This document shows, piece by piece, positions 10,801 to 18,839 of a stretch of 64,000 nt of DNA. Every line of letters begins with the position of its first letter. Position 1 is the first letter of the stretch. The stretch is taken from positions 372,001 through 436,000 of the forward strand of contig NZ_JADZLT010000049.1 of the NCBI RefSeq assembly GCF_015904235.1, written 5' to 3'. The notes under the pieces were generated by a model. It did no database searches. It was given only the letters and a program-made list of their open reading frames with translations, and was not told where the DNA came from. A program made the translations under genes and the position numbers. This stretch comes from Methylobrevis albus (GTDB lineage Bacteria > Pseudomonadota > Alphaproteobacteria > Rhizobiales > Pleomorphomonadaceae).

Positions 10801-10998
10801 GCGATCGCCGTGGTGCTGCGCGACAAGAAGGTCTCGACCAGCTACATCCAGCGCCGCCTCGGCATCGGCTACAACCGCGCTGCGTCGATCATCGAGCGGA
10901 TGGAGAAGGAAGGCATCGTCAGCGCGCCCAACTCGCAGGGCAAGCGCGAGATCCTGCTCGAGCAGCCGGTCGGCGGCGGCTACGAGCAGGATTACTGA
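7858..10998 (+). CDS. ftsK: DNA translocase FtsK
   Basis: A 1046-residue FtsK/SpoIIIE translocase. The first ~190 residues hold four hydrophobic helices that anchor it at the division septum; residues ~200-520 are a Pro/Ala/Glu-rich linker; the rest is the alpha/beta motor with Walker A GTTGSGKS near residue 691 and Walker [15 protein letters not shown] near 821, and a C-terminal winged-helix gamma domain (from [11 protein letters not shown] to GKREILL) that reads chromosome orientation. It resolves and pumps chromosome dimers during division. Length is at the long side because of the linker. The ATG has only a weak ribosome site; a second ATG at 7891 ([13 protein letters not shown]) is possible. 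Confidence 0.95.
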   Translation: MRSSRTLSSARMPADSRLRQALRRNVAGVAGLVMIAAVAALAAALATWSVDDPSWSHATELPVRNALGPAGAVVADLLMQLVGLTSAVFLYPIVVWGWQLVVGRTVKVERRRMVAWVLGTLCGAGFAGALPVAAGWPLPTGLGGVLGDLVLQVPAAFSGGLLEGTERLVVAGLFGLGGLALLAYAAGLYGTRREVDIDTLEPADEEIERDSDGFGAAAIGAVSHWWLSAKARLGRGRAAPDYAYPGEEGFDEAPPPEKRGRLGRMVRGLVQPDDGLDQLVAPVPVATPRRAPEPRVEAPRAPAPVRAPALDGDGGLDRRATRGGSVHADYAPNRSRVAEPAMAPVPQREPAPEYRAEAPRAAPRPAPVPADEYDLDDDLEAIATVRPAVRAAAEPRAARPDPVAPRPRPLRGPFALPRTPAAPAGGAAEAEPRLDPPFDPLFDPPFGDEAEPAEDFADRFAPEPDEDDDYDPGFVQPRTVEVTPPPRPLRGPAAPRPAPVATEPMVGRVTPPAPPPRPGKRLEADRQPPLPVFTAGGYQFPPLQLLAEPRPQGQVKVSADALEQNARLLEGVLEDFGVKGEIINVRPGPVVTLYELEPAPGIKSSRVIGLADDIARSMSAIAARVAVIPGKNAIGIELPNQRRETVYLRELVASEDFERSKARLALCLGKTIGGEPVIVDLARTPHMLVAGTTGSGKSVSINTMILSLLYRLTPDQCRLIMIDPKMLELSVYDGIPHLLTPVVTDPKKAVVALKWTVREMEDRYKKMSKLGVRNIEGFNARLAQALEKGESISRTVQTGFDRETGEPIFETEEFDLQPMPFIVVLIDEMADLMMVAGKEIEGTVQRLAQMARAAGIHVIMATQRPSVDVITGTIKANFPTRVSFQVTSRIDSRTILGEQGAEQLLGQGDMLYMAGGGRIQRVHGPFVADEEVEQIVAHLKTQGTPDYLDAITADEDESPYDEGGGAAGGGEVGEGADLYDQAIAVVLRDKKVSTSYIQRRLGIGYNRAASIIERMEKEGIVSAPNSQGKREILLEQPVGGGYEQDY

Positions 10999-11222
10999 GC
11001 CCGGCGCTTGACGGTGTCGCCGGATCGCCGGCGGCGCCGCGGATTTGCCGGAATGATCGGCGATAGTCGGGCCTGGAACCGCAGACCCCGTCCCTGCGTT
11101 GGCTGAGCGGCCCCGGCCGCGGCGCCAGCGTTCCGGCCGGCCCAGCGCCCCAAGCCCCGGTTGAAGCCCCCCGGTCACCGCTCCGCGCGGCGCCCGGCCG
11201 GACCCACGAGGAAACAAGATCG

Positions 11223-11861
11223 ATGTTCGCGCCCGCCCGACGCCTTGCCGCCGCCCTGCTCGCCGCCGCGGTGCTTGCCGCCCCGCTCGCCGGCCCCGCC
11301 GCCGCCGCGCCGAACCTCGCCAATCTCAGCGCCGAACAGCGCGGCACCCTCGACAGCATCAACCGCTATTTCGCCAGCGTCACGACGCTCGAGGGCAAGT
11401 TCATCCAGACCGGGCCCGACGGCAGCACCGCCGAGGGCTATTTCGTGATCGACCGGCCCGGCAAGATGCGCTTCCGCTACGAGCCGCCGGCGCCGATCGA
11501 CATCATCGCCGACGGCCGCACGGTGGCGATCAACGACAAGCGGCTGAAGCAGCAGACGCTGGTGTTCCTCAACGACACGCCGCTGCGCTTCCTGCTGACG
11601 CCGAACCTCGACCTCACCAAGGAGGCCGTGGTGCAGTCGGTCTCGGTCGCCGACGACCTGATCACGGTGATGCTGGAAGACCCCGGCACCTTCCAGACCG
11701 GCCGCCTGACGCTGATCTTCGACGGCCGCACCACGGAACTGCGCCAGTGGACCATCACCGACGCGCAGGGGCTCGACACCACGGTCGCGGTCTACGACCT
11801 GCAGGGCGGCAAGGCGACGAAGCCCGAGTGGTTCAAGATCAACTTCTCGCTGTACAAGTGA
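11223..11861 (+). CDS. lolA: Outer-membrane lipoprotein carrier protein LolA
   Basis: A 212-residue periplasmic LolA-like chaperone that takes lipoproteins from the LolCDE complex to the outer membrane. A signal peptide with an Ala/Leu-rich core ends near AAAAPNLANL (residue ~28). The body shows the LolA pattern INRYFASVTTLEGKFIQTGP, FVIDRPGKMRFRYEPP and IVADGRTVAINDK-like strands, and ends in WFKINFSLYK. GAGGAA stands 9 bases before the ATG. It follows ftsK on the same strand, a common alphaproteobacterial order. Confidence 0.9.
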   Translation: MFAPARRLAAALLAAAVLAAPLAGPAAAAPNLANLSAEQRGTLDSINRYFASVTTLEGKFIQTGPDGSTAEGYFVIDRPGKMRFRYEPPAPIDIIADGRTVAINDKRLKQQTLVFLNDTPLRFLLTPNLDLTKEAVVQSVSVADDLITVMLEDPGTFQTGRLTLIFDGRTTELRQWTITDAQGLDTTVAVYDLQGGKATKPEWFKINFSLYK

Positions 11862-11900
11862 GGGGATGACGGGCCGTCACCCCGTGGAGGATGGCCCGTT

Positions 11901-11948
11901 CCCCCTCATCCGCCCTTCGGGCACCTTCTCCCGCGAGGGGAGAAGGGG
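11901..11948 (+). repeat. Dispersed palindromic repeat, family A, copy 1
   Basis: Reads CCCCCTCATCCGCCCTTCGG then GCACCTTCTCCCGCGAGGGG then AGAAGGGG. Two internal hairpins are visible (around CGCCCTTCGGGC and around CTCCCGCGAGGGG). Three other copies lie at 12239-12285, 13607-13653 and 13737-13783, always between genes. Confidence 0.9.
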
Positions 11949-11953
11949 TTTTT
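11924..11953 (+). terminator. Intrinsic terminator of lolA formed by a repeat element
   Basis: CCTTCTCCC-GCGA-GGGGAGAAGG makes a 9-10 bp stem, followed by GG and five T. The stem is part of the dispersed repeat at 11901-11948, so the repeat copy appears to double as the lolA terminator. Confidence 0.65.
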
Positions 11954-12023
11954 GCGGAAATGCAGTGGGTTACGGGACGGGTCGCTGGCGGCCCGTGCCG
12001 TTTGCTTCACTACCCTTCCGCCG

Positions 12024-12052
12024 TCATGGTCCGCGCAGGCGGACCATCCACG
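12024..12052 (+). repeat. Palindromic repeat, family B, copy 1
   Basis: Contains ATGGTCCGC-GCAG-GCGGACCAT, a perfect 9-bp stem with a 4-base loop, followed by CCACG. An exact inverted copy lies at 12148-12178, so the two copies can pair with each other as well as fold alone. Confidence 0.85.
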
Positions 12053-12147
12053 AAGGCCGCACGGCGCAGATTTTCCCAGTTACCTGATTGTTGCACGGCT
12101 CGTGAAGCAGGGTCCGCATCGCTGTTGGACGCCTGCGGGGCCGTTGC

Positions 12148-12178
12148 CGTGGATGGTCCGCCTGCGCGGACCATGACG
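12148..12178 (-). repeat. Palindromic repeat, family B, copy 2 (inverted)
   Basis: Reverse complement of the family B copy at 12024-12052, including the flanking CGTGG. Together the pair flanks about 95 bases with no convincing gene. Confidence 0.85.
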
Positions 12179-12238
12179 TGCAGGGGTGGACGACCCAGAG
12201 CCCAGAGCCAAGCACACCCAACTCCGCGACGTCTTCTT

Positions 12239-12285
12239 CCCTTCTCCCCTCGCGGGAGAAGGTGCCCGAAGGGCGGATGAGGGGG
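12239..12285 (-). repeat. Dispersed palindromic repeat, family A, copy 2 (inverted)
   Basis: Reverse complement of copy 1 with near-perfect identity. The family A pair encloses the family B pair, giving a nested inverted arrangement across the whole lolA-leuB gap (11862-12310); nothing else is seen in that gap. Confidence 0.9.
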
Positions 12286-12300
12286 CAGCAGCGCCCCCTC
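12279..12300 (-). terminator. Hairpin downstream of leuB
   Basis: GAGGGGGC-AGCAGC-GCCCCCTC, a perfect 8-bp stem with a 6-base loop about 10 bases beyond the leuB stop. It has no T-run; with the adjacent repeat hairpin it may stop transcription between the convergent lolA and leuB genes. Confidence 0.45.
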
Positions 12301-12310
12301 AAACCCAATC

Positions 12311-13423
12311 TTACCCCACCTTCGCCTTGAACGCCTTCAGGATCGCCGCGCCCATCTCCGTGGTCGAGACCACGTTGGAGCCTTCCGAGGCGATGTCCTT
12401 CGTGCGCGTGCCGCTGTCCAGCACCTCGGCGATCGCCGCGTCGAGCTTTTCGGCGAGGTCGATCAGCCCGAAGGAGTAGCGCAGCGCCATGGCGAAGGAG
12501 CCGAGCATGGCGATCGGGTTGGCGAGGCCCTGGCCGGCGATGTCGGGGGCGGAGCCGTGCACCGGCTCGTAGAGCGCGCGGCGGGTGCCGGTGGCCGGGT
12601 CCGGCGCGCCGAGCGAGGCGGACGGCAGCATGCCGAGCGAGCCGGTGAGCATGGCGGCGACGTCGGAGAGGATGTCGCCGAACAGGTTGTCACAGACGAT
12701 GACGTCGTACTGCTTCGGCCAGCGCACCAGCTGCATGGCGCAATTGTCGGCGAGGACGTGCTCGAGCTTGATCTCGGGGTACTCGTCGGCGCCGACCTTG
12801 GTGACGACCTGGTTCCAGAGCACGCCCGACTTCATCACGTTGCGCTTCTCGGCCGAGGCGACGCGGCCCGAGCGGGTGCGGGCGAGGTCGAAGGCGACGC
12901 GGGCGATGCGCTCGATCTCGCCCGTGGTGTAGAGCTGGGTGTCGACGGCGCGGCGCTGGCCGTTCTCCAGCGTCACGATCTCCTTCGGCTCGCCGAAATA
13001 GACGCCGCCGGTGAGTTCGCGCACGATCAGGATGTCGAGCCCCTCGACCACCTCGGGCTTCAGGCTGGAGGCGGCGGCGAGCGCCGGGTAGCAGATCGCC
13101 GGACGCAGGTTGGCGAACAGGCCGAGATCCTTGCGCAGGCGCAAGAGGCCGGCCTCGGGGCGCACGTCGTAGGGCACCGCGTCCCACTTCGGCCCGCCGA
13201 CGGCGCCGAACAGCACCGCGTCGGCGGCGAGCGCCTTCGCCATGTCCTCTTCCGAGATCGCGCGGCCGTGCGCGTCATAGGCGCAGCCGCCGACGAGGCC
13301 CTCGTCGGTCTGGAAGTCGGCGAGGCCCGCTTCGTTGATGAAGCCGATCACGGCCTTCACCTCGGCCATGATTTCCGGGCCGATGCCGTCGCCGGGAAGC
13401 AGGAACAGGTTCTTCGTCGTCAT
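12311..13423 (-). CDS. leuB: 3-isopropylmalate dehydrogenase
   Basis: A 370-residue NAD-dependent beta-decarboxylating dehydrogenase of leucine biosynthesis, oxidising 3-isopropylmalate to 2-oxoisocaproate in the cytosol. The start ATG at 13421-13423 gives [19 protein letters not shown], the family N-terminus; longer upstream reading in the same frame runs through repeat DNA and is rejected. Key blocks are GPKWD, the arginine-rich [17 protein letters not shown](T)[29 protein letters not shown] with the Mg-binding aspartates, and [19 protein letters not shown] with the NAD-binding loop. Length is exactly typical. Confidence 0.96.
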   Translation of the reverse strand: MTTKNLFLLPGDGIGPEIMAEVKAVIGFINEAGLADFQTDEGLVGGCAYDAHGRAISEEDMAKALAADAVLFGAVGGPKWDAVPYDVRPEAGLLRLRKDLGLFANLRPAICYPALAAASSLKPEVVEGLDILIVRELTGGVYFGEPKEIVTLENGQRRAVDTQLYTTGEIERIARVAFDLARTRSGRVASAEKRNVMKSGVLWNQVVTKVGADEYPEIKLEHVLADNCAMQLVRWPKQYDVIVCDNLFGDILSDVAAMLTGSLGMLPSASLGAPDPATGTRRALYEPVHGSAPDIAGQGLANPIAMLGSFAMALRYSFGLIDLAEKLDAAIAEVLDSGTRTKDIASEGSNVVSTTEMGAAILKAFKAKVG

Positions 13424-13606
13424 GGGACCGTCCGTCGGGCACGAGGTTGGCGACCGCCGGACGGGGTCCGGGGGCGTTGCGGATCTGTGCGGCGGGGTTA
13501 CCGCGCCGCGCCGGGCGGCGCAAGCCTCGGGCGCTGTGGGAGCGTGGGAAGGGCGCGGATTTGCTCGTCCCCGCGGTGACATTCCGCCTCTTCCCGCGGG
13601 GACTTT

Positions 13607-13653
13607 CCCCTCTCCCCTCGCGGGAGAGGGTGCCCGAAGGGCGGGTGAGGGGG
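13607..13653 (-). repeat. Dispersed palindromic repeat, family A, copy 3 (inverted)
   Basis: CCCCTCTCCCCTCGCGGGAG then AGGGTGCCCGAAGGGCGGGT then GAGGGGG; about 90% identical by eye to the inverted form of copy 1. It faces copy 4, 83 bases away. Confidence 0.88.
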
Positions 13654-13736
13654 CGGGCTCTCCGCCGGGATCAGCGGTGGCGAGAGGCAATCTCGGCGGG
13701 GCCATCGCGGCGCCTGCAGAACGCGGCACCGCCGTG

Positions 13737-13783
13737 CCCCCTCATCCGCCCTTCGGGCACCTTCTCCCGCGAGGGGAGAAGGG
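13737..13783 (+). repeat. Dispersed palindromic repeat, family A, copy 4
   Basis: Same orientation as copy 1 and nearly identical to it. It lies about 30 bases beyond the aldehyde dehydrogenase stop and may serve as that gene's 3' hairpin. Confidence 0.9.
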
Positions 13784-13813
13784 CTTCTTGCCACCGCCTT
13801 CGATGACAGCCGC

Positions 13814-15238
13814 TCAGCCGTGGCCGACGATGCCCTTCACCTCCAGGAAATCGTGGATCGCCCAGTCGGCGTATTCGCGGCCGTTGCCCGACTGCTTGAA
13901 GCCGCCGAAGGGGGCGTGGGTGTCCCAGGCGGGGTAGTTGATGTTGACGGTGCCGGCGCGCAGGCGCCGGGCGAGCGCGCGGGCGGCGTCGAGGTCGGTG
14001 GCGGCGATGTAGGCGGCGAGGCCGTAGACGGTGTCGTTCGCCATCTCGACCGCCTCGTCGAGGTCGCCGTAGGGCAGGATCGCCAGCACCGGGCCGAAGA
14101 TCTCCTCGCGCGCCACCGTCATCGCCTGGGTGACGCCGCCGAACACGGTCGGGCGGATGTAGTAGCCGGTGTCGAGGCCGTCCGGCTTGCCCGGGCCGCC
14201 GGTGACCAGCGTCGCGCCCTCGGCGATGCCGGCCTCGATCAGCCGCTGGATCTTGTCGAACTGCACCTTGCTCACCACCGGTCCGAGCCCGGTGCCCTCG
14301 GTACGCGGGTCGCCGGTGACGTGCGCCTCGGCGGCGGCTTTGGCGATGGCGAGCGCCTCGTCGTGGCGGTCGGCCGGCACCAGCAGCCGGGTCGGGGCGT
14401 CGCAGGACTGGCCGGAATTGGCAAAGCAGGCGTTGACGCCCTCGGTGACGGCGCTGGCGAGGTCGGCATCGGGCAGCACGATGTTCGGCGACTTGCCGCC
14501 GAGCTCCTGCGCGACGCGCTTCACCGTGTCGGCGGCGGTCTTCGCCACCATGATGCCGGCGCGGGTCGAGCCGGTGAACGACATCATGTCGACGTCGGGA
14601 TGGGCGGCGAGCGCCTGGCCGACGCCGGGGCCGTCGCCGTTGACGAGGTTGAAGACGCCCTTCGGCGTGCCGGCGGCGTCCATGATCTCGGCGAAGACGA
14701 TGCCGCTGATGGGGGCGATCTCGCTCGGCTTCAGCACCATGGTGCAGCCGGCGGCGATCGCCGGGGCGACCTTGCAGACGATCTGGTTCAGCGGCCAGTT
14801 CCACGGCGTGATCAGGCCGACGACGCCGATCGGCTCGCGCACCACGCGGGTGGTGCCGCGCTGGCTTTCGAACGCGAAGTCCTCCAGCGCCTTGATCGTC
14901 GCCTCGAGGTGCACCTGGCCGGCCCAGGCCTGCGCCTCACGGGCAAAGCCCATCGGCGCGCCCATCTCGTGCGAGACGGCTACGGCGATCTCCTCGTAGC
15001 GCTCGTTGTAGAGATCCAGCACGCGGCGGAGCAGCGCGAGCCGCTCCTCGCGGCTGGTGAGCGCGAAACCCGGGAAGGCGGCCTTCGCGGCCGCGACCGC
15101 CTTGTCGACGTCCGCGGCCGAGCCGATCGAGATCGCGGTATAGGCGGCCTCGGTGGCCGGATCGATCACGTCGAGCGTCTTCGGCACGACCGGATCGACC
15201 CAGGCGCCATCGATATAGAATTTCGTGTGGTTCGACAT
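13814..15238 (-). CDS. NAD(P)-dependent aldehyde dehydrogenase (CddD-like group)
   Basis: A 474-residue ALDH-superfamily enzyme that oxidises an aldehyde to the acid. The ATG at 15236-15238 starts MSNHTKFYIDGAWVDP, typical of the family; upstream continuation in frame is Pro/Arg-rich and rejected. Motifs are TPWNWPLNQIVCKVAPAIAA (cofactor and catalytic Asn), FTGSTRAGI, the general-base Glu in QELGGKSPNIVL, and the nucleophile Cys in NSGQSCDAPTRLLVP. The CDAPTR version is seen in the CddD/SSP0762-like subgroup linked to cyclic ketone and semialdehyde oxidation. Its substrate here is unknown; a MarR gene lies upstream on the same strand. Confidence 0.92.
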   Translation of the reverse strand: MSNHTKFYIDGAWVDPVVPKTLDVIDPATEAAYTAISIGSAADVDKAVAAAKAAFPGFALTSREERLALLRRVLDLYNERYEEIAVAVSHEMGAPMGFAREAQAWAGQVHLEATIKALEDFAFESQRGTTRVVREPIGVVGLITPWNWPLNQIVCKVAPAIAAGCTMVLKPSEIAPISGIVFAEIMDAAGTPKGVFNLVNGDGPGVGQALAAHPDVDMMSFTGSTRAGIMVAKTAADTVKRVAQELGGKSPNIVLPDADLASAVTEGVNACFANSGQSCDAPTRLLVPADRHDEALAIAKAAAEAHVTGDPRTEGTGLGPVVSKVQFDKIQRLIEAGIAEGATLVTGGPGKPDGLDTGYYIRPTVFGGVTQAMTVAREEIFGPVLAILPYGDLDEAVEMANDTVYGLAAYIAATDLDAARALARRLRAGTVNINYPAWDTHAPFGGFKQSGNGREYADWAIHDFLEVKGIVGHG

Positions 15239-15411
15239 GGACGAGCCTCGACTGGCGGACGGGCCTTGCGGCGCCGAAGGGCGGGGGAACGGGCCGCGCG
15301 GCACCGGAGGGCGGGCCGCGGGTGCGGTGTGGTCCGCAGCATAGGCTGGCCGGCGCCGCGCCGTCACCAGCCCGGGGCGAGGAAAAATCGCGGGCGAACC
15401 GCGCTGCAGCC

Positions 15412-15897
15412 TCAGACGGCGTAGATGCGCTTCAGCGCCCGCACCAGCCGGTCGGCCTCGGTCTGCGACAGCCGGCCGAGGATGCGCGCCTCGTGGCCGG
15501 CGACGAGGTCGCGCACGGCGGCGAGTTCCGCTTCGCCGGCGGGCGTGAGGGCGAGTTCCTGTCGGCGCCGGTCGGTCGTCGACGGCCGCCGCCGCACCAG
15601 TTCGCGCTCTTCGAGCCGGTCGACGAGGCCCATCATGGTCGCGCGGTCGGTGCCGAGCGCCGCGGCGAGGTCGACCTGCGAGACTTCGGGATTGGCGGCG
15701 ACGAGCTCGAGCACGGCGAGCTGCTTCTGCGTCAGGCCGCGGTCGCCGATCGTGGCCGCGAAATCGCGGTAGATCGCGGTCTGCGCCATGCGCACGTGAA
15801 AGCCGAGCAGGGTGTCCAGCCGGCCGTAGGACAGGCGCCGGCCATGGGAATCGGTGGGTGCCGCGTCGGCGACGCGGGCTTGTCTCTTTGCGACCAT
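15412..15897 (-). CDS. MarR-family transcriptional regulator
   Basis: A 161-residue winged-helix regulator. The core LTQKQLAVLELVAANPEVSQ then VDLAAALGTDRATMMGLVDRLEERELVRRRPSTTDRRRQELALTPAG is the MarR DNA-binding domain, with the DRR wing motif. Flanking helices form the dimer interface where such proteins bind phenolic or other ligands. It lies between an aldehyde dehydrogenase and two NAD(P)H oxidoreductases, all on the minus strand, so it may control either. Length is normal for MarR. Confidence 0.9.
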   Translation of the reverse strand: MVAKRQARVADAAPTDSHGRRLSYGRLDTLLGFHVRMAQTAIYRDFAATIGDRGLTQKQLAVLELVAANPEVSQVDLAAALGTDRATMMGLVDRLEERELVRRRPSTTDRRRQELALTPAGEAELAAVRDLVAGHEARILGRLSQTEADRLVRALKRIYAV

Positions 15898-15993
15898 TGA
15901 TCCGCCCCAGTGCCGTTTCTTTGCCGGCTGGGGTCATAACGGACCGATTGCGCGCCCCCGTCAAGCGGCATCGGACTTGCGCCTGCCGCCGGG

Positions 15994-16584
15994 TCAGGCC
16001 CGGGCGAGTTCCCGCTCGACGCGGCCGAGATAGGCGGTGCGGGCGGCCTCCGTCACGGTGTCCATGCGGTAGAGCGCGAGATAGCGCGTCCGGCACAAGG
16101 GGTGGCAGACCGAGCGCAGGCCGCGGGTGATGGTGCGCCGGCCGGGCTCGCCGACCAGCTTCGACAGCCACCAGCTCGCGCCGCAGGTGGTGACCACGGT
16201 GATACGGCGGATGTGGGAGAGGCCCGGGCGGATGCCTTGCGCGCCCTGGTCCATGTGGAAGGCGACGCCGGGCAGCAGCACGCGGTCGAGCCAGCCCTTC
16301 AGCATCGCCGGCAGATTGTACCACCAGGTCGGGTAGACGAAGACCAGCGCTTCGGCCCAGAGCAGCGCCGCGACATGCGGCTCGACGTCGGGCGAGGGAC
16401 GGTGGCCCGGATCGTTGTAGCTGCGCCGCTCGGCGGTGGTCAGCGTCGGCGAGAAATCCTCGCCGTAGAGGTCGATGACGCGGTAGTCCCGGCCGGCGCC
16501 GGCGAGTCCGGCGCAGACGCGGTCCATCAGCGCGCGGCCGAAGCTTTCCGGCACCGGATGGCAGAAGACGACGAGCGTGCGCAT
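15994..16584 (-). CDS. NAD(P)H-dependent oxidoreductase, flavodoxin-like (KefF/NQO1 type), copy 1
   Basis: A 196-residue flavodoxin-fold enzyme of the NAD(P)H dehydrogenase (quinone) family. It starts MRTLVVFCHPVPESFGRALM, the FMN/FAD phosphate site, and has LVFVYPTWWYNLPAMLKGWLDRVLLPGVAF, the family signature. It likely reduces quinones or nitro compounds with two electrons. Its ATG overlaps the stop of the upstream paralogue (TGATG at 16582-16586), so the two are translated together. The two proteins are clearly related but diverged. Confidence 0.9.
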   Translation of the reverse strand: MRTLVVFCHPVPESFGRALMDRVCAGLAGAGRDYRVIDLYGEDFSPTLTTAERRSYNDPGHRPSPDVEPHVAALLWAEALVFVYPTWWYNLPAMLKGWLDRVLLPGVAFHMDQGAQGIRPGLSHIRRITVVTTCGASWWLSKLVGEPGRRTITRGLRSVCHPLCRTRYLALYRMDTVTEAARTAYLGRVERELARA

Positions 16585-17165
16585 CAGAAGGTCCGCATCT
16601 CCTGCTCGACCTTGGCGAGGAACGCCGCGCGGCTTTCCGGGGTCGAGCGGTTCATGTCGTAGTGGGCGAGGTAGCGCACGGGCACGGCGAGCCCGGTCAC
16701 CGCCCGCAGCACCCGCATCACCAGCTTGCGCGGCGGATCCCCGACGAGGAACGCCCTGAGCCGGGAGCCGCCGTAGGTGGTGACGGCCGCCATCTTGCGG
16801 ATGTTCCTGAGCTGGGTCTGCACCCGGCCGTCCACCATCTTGAAAGATACGCCCGGCAGGAAGACGCGGTCGAAGAAGCCCTTGAGGATCGCCGGATAGC
16901 CGAAGTTCCACACCGGATAGACCAGCACCAGCGCCTCGGCGGCGAGGACTCTTCCCACATAGGGATCGACCGCGGCGCGGTTCGCCGGAATGTCGTGGTA
17001 GGCGAGGCGCTCGGCGCGGGTGAGGCGCGGGTCGAAGTCCTCGGCATAGAGGTCGAGGTCGTCGACGTCGTGCCCGGCGGCGCGCAGCGTCGTGACGACC
17101 TTGGCGTGCAGGGCGGCCTGGAAGCTCGTTTCGACGGGATGGGCGAAGAGGACGAGGACGCGCAT
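16584..17165 (-). CDS. NAD(P)H-dependent oxidoreductase, flavodoxin-like, copy 2
   Basis: A 193-residue paralogue of the neighbouring enzyme: MRVLVLFAHPVETSFQAALH at the flavin site and LVLVYPVWNFGYPAILKGFFDRVFLPGVSF as signature. The Trp-Trp-Tyr of the partner is replaced by Trp-Asn-Phe, which probably changes the active-site pocket. It is first in the pair and may form a heterodimer with copy 1, since this family is dimeric with active sites at the interface; that is inference. Confidence 0.88.
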   Translation of the reverse strand: MRVLVLFAHPVETSFQAALHAKVVTTLRAAGHDVDDLDLYAEDFDPRLTRAERLAYHDIPANRAAVDPYVGRVLAAEALVLVYPVWNFGYPAILKGFFDRVFLPGVSFKMVDGRVQTQLRNIRKMAAVTTYGGSRLRAFLVGDPPRKLVMRVLRAVTGLAVPVRYLAHYDMNRSTPESRAAFLAKVEQEMRTF

Positions 17166-17213
17166 CAGGGGAGGGTCCGGGTGGGCGTGGGGGATGGCGG
17201 TGCGTGGGGCCTA

Positions 17214-17251
17214 CCCCTCTCCCTGTCCCTCCCCCACAAGGGGGGAGGGGA
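17214..17251 (+). repeat. Intergenic repeat, family C, copy 1
   Basis: CCCCTCTCCCTGTCCCTCCC then CCACAAGGGGGGAGGGGA. The centre CCCCCACAAGGGGGG can fold. An inverted copy lies at 17331-17369; the 80 bases between show nothing recognisable. Confidence 0.85.
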
Positions 17252-17330
17252 CGCAGGAGGAGGTTTTTTTCGTCCGACCAGCGCCGCGTCCGAGACAGAC
17301 TGCCGGTCGGGCAAAGCCGCGCCCCGATCG

Positions 17331-17369
17331 TCCCCTCCCCCCTTGTGGGGGAGGGACAGGGAGAGGGGT
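17331..17369 (-). repeat. Intergenic repeat, family C, copy 2 (inverted)
   Basis: Reverse complement of the copy at 17214-17251 with almost no change (centre CCCCTTGTGGGGG). Located about 40 bases beyond the 3' end of the FAD oxidoreductase gene. Confidence 0.85.
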
Positions 17370-17409
17370 GAGACCACGCCCAGCGACCTGTCGGAAAGCG
17401 CCGCGCCCC

Positions 17410-18834
17410 TCACCCCGCCACCCTCAAACCCTTGAACAGATACGTCTTCTCCGACGTGAAATCGAACTCCGGGTCCTCCCAGGCGATCATCTTGCCGGGG
17501 TTGAGCAGGCCCTTCGGGTCGGCCTCGCGCTTGAAGGCGAGCTGGACGGCGTCGGTCTGCTTCATGCCGCCTTCCTCCAGCGTGTAGCGGTGCGGGTTGA
17601 ACACCGGGCAGCCGTTCGCCTCGTAGAGCGCGATGATCTCCTCCAGCCGTTCTTCCGTCGAGAAGCGCACGATCGGCAGGCCGAAGCAGGCGACATCGCC
17701 GTCGAAGCGGACGAATTCGAGGTGCTCGGGCACCTCGTCGCCGAAGATCCCGGCGATGGTGGCGACCTTCTCGAGGTGGTCCGGGGCGGGGTAGAGCGTC
17801 TGCAGGTAGGTGATCGAGGGATCGACGCGCAGGCCGCGCAGGGTGGTGTGGTTCCAGGTCAGCTCGTAGGCGGGCGGCAGGCCTTTCTTCTCCTCGTCGC
17901 TCGCGGTGTCGGAGCGGTAGAGGATCTCGGCCTGCATGCGCGCGGCGAAGGCGGCAAACGCCCCTATCGCGAAGGGGGCGATGGCGAGCACCGCCACCGA
18001 CTGGTCGCGGCGGATGAATTTCTGGTGGCGCAGGAAATAGTCGTGTGGCACGGGGGCGGCGACGACGGCGATTTCTTTTGCCAGCAAACCGTCCTGGCGG
18101 GCGAGCGCGTCGCCGAAGCGCGCGGCCGTGACGTAATCGTCGAAGCCGCAGAGCACGTCGACCCAGTCGTAGGCGGCGGTGAGCGGCATCTCGACTTCGG
18201 TGATGACGCCGTTGGTGCCGTAGGCGTGGCTGACCTTGTGCATGTCGTCGCCGGTGAGGTCGAGTACGCGCGGGGTTGCCTCGCAGGTGACGACGCGGGC
18301 GCGAATGATGTTGCCGTGGTCGCGCAGGCCCCCCCAGCGCACCGAGCCGACGCCGCCGGAGCCGCCCGCAATGAAGCCGCCGATGGTGGCGCTGCGGTAG
18401 GTCGAGGGGTGGAGCCGCAGCTCCTGGCCGGAATGGGCGCGCGTCGCCGTGTCGATCGCCTCGATGATCGCGCCGGCCTCGGCGACGACGAAGCCGGAGC
18501 CGATCGCCTTCACCGCCGTCATCTCGGCGAGGTTCAGGATCGCGCCGCCTGACAGCGGCATCGCCTGGCCGTAGTTGCCGGTGCCGGCGCCGCGCACGGT
18601 GAGCGGCACGCCGTGGCGATAAGCGGCCGCGACCGCCGCCACCACCTCGGCCTCGCTCTTCGGCGTCACGACGAGGTCGGCGGTCACGTCGTCGAGTTGG
18701 CGCTTCAGCACCGGCGAGTACCAGAAGAAGTCGCGGCTCTTCTGCTTGACGAGCTTCGGGTTGTCTTCCGTTGCGATCGCGCCGAGGTCGGCGCGGAAGG
18801 CGGCGAGATCGTAGGCCGGGTTGGGCGCGGACAT
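17410..18834 (-). CDS. FAD-binding (PCMH-type) oxidoreductase, GlcD-like
   Basis: A 474-residue flavoprotein. The N-terminal half is a PCMH FAD-binding domain: VTPKSEAEVVAAVAAAYRHG, then VPLTVRGAGTGNYGQ for the pyrophosphate, and TIGGFIAGGSGGVGSVRWG. The C-terminal half is the cap domain ending PKGLLNPGKMIAW, typical of D-lactate/glycolate oxidase-like enzymes. No conserved histidine for covalent flavin is evident. Only 5 bases separate its start from the amidohydrolase stop, so it is the last gene of the importer-amidohydrolase operon and probably oxidises the released hydroxy- or heterocyclic product. Substrate unknown. Confidence 0.88.
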   Translation of the reverse strand: MSAPNPAYDLAAFRADLGAIATEDNPKLVKQKSRDFFWYSPVLKRQLDDVTADLVVTPKSEAEVVAAVAAAYRHGVPLTVRGAGTGNYGQAMPLSGGAILNLAEMTAVKAIGSGFVVAEAGAIIEAIDTATRAHSGQELRLHPSTYRSATIGGFIAGGSGGVGSVRWGGLRDHGNIIRARVVTCEATPRVLDLTGDDMHKVSHAYGTNGVITEVEMPLTAAYDWVDVLCGFDDYVTAARFGDALARQDGLLAKEIAVVAAPVPHDYFLRHQKFIRRDQSVAVLAIAPFAIGAFAAFAARMQAEILYRSDTASDEEKKGLPPAYELTWNHTTLRGLRVDPSITYLQTLYPAPDHLEKVATIAGIFGDEVPEHLEFVRFDGDVACFGLPIVRFSTEERLEEIIALYEANGCPVFNPHRYTLEEGGMKQTDAVQLAFKREADPKGLLNPGKMIAWEDPEFDFTSEKTYLFKGLRVAG

Positions 18835-18839
18835 GTCGT

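Larger units (their letters stand above)
13424..13813. other. 390-base leuB-aldehyde dehydrogenase gap with repeats
   Basis: The stretch before leuB (13424-13600) is GC-rich and shows no clear promoter or gene. The remainder is taken by two facing family A repeats. Open frames here are in repeat DNA and are not credible genes. Confidence 0.6.

Noticed and set aside
7444..11217. 1257-residue minus-strand ORF opposite ftsK
   Set aside because: Antisense shadow of ftsK: His/Arg/Asp-rich text with no domains, no ribosome site.
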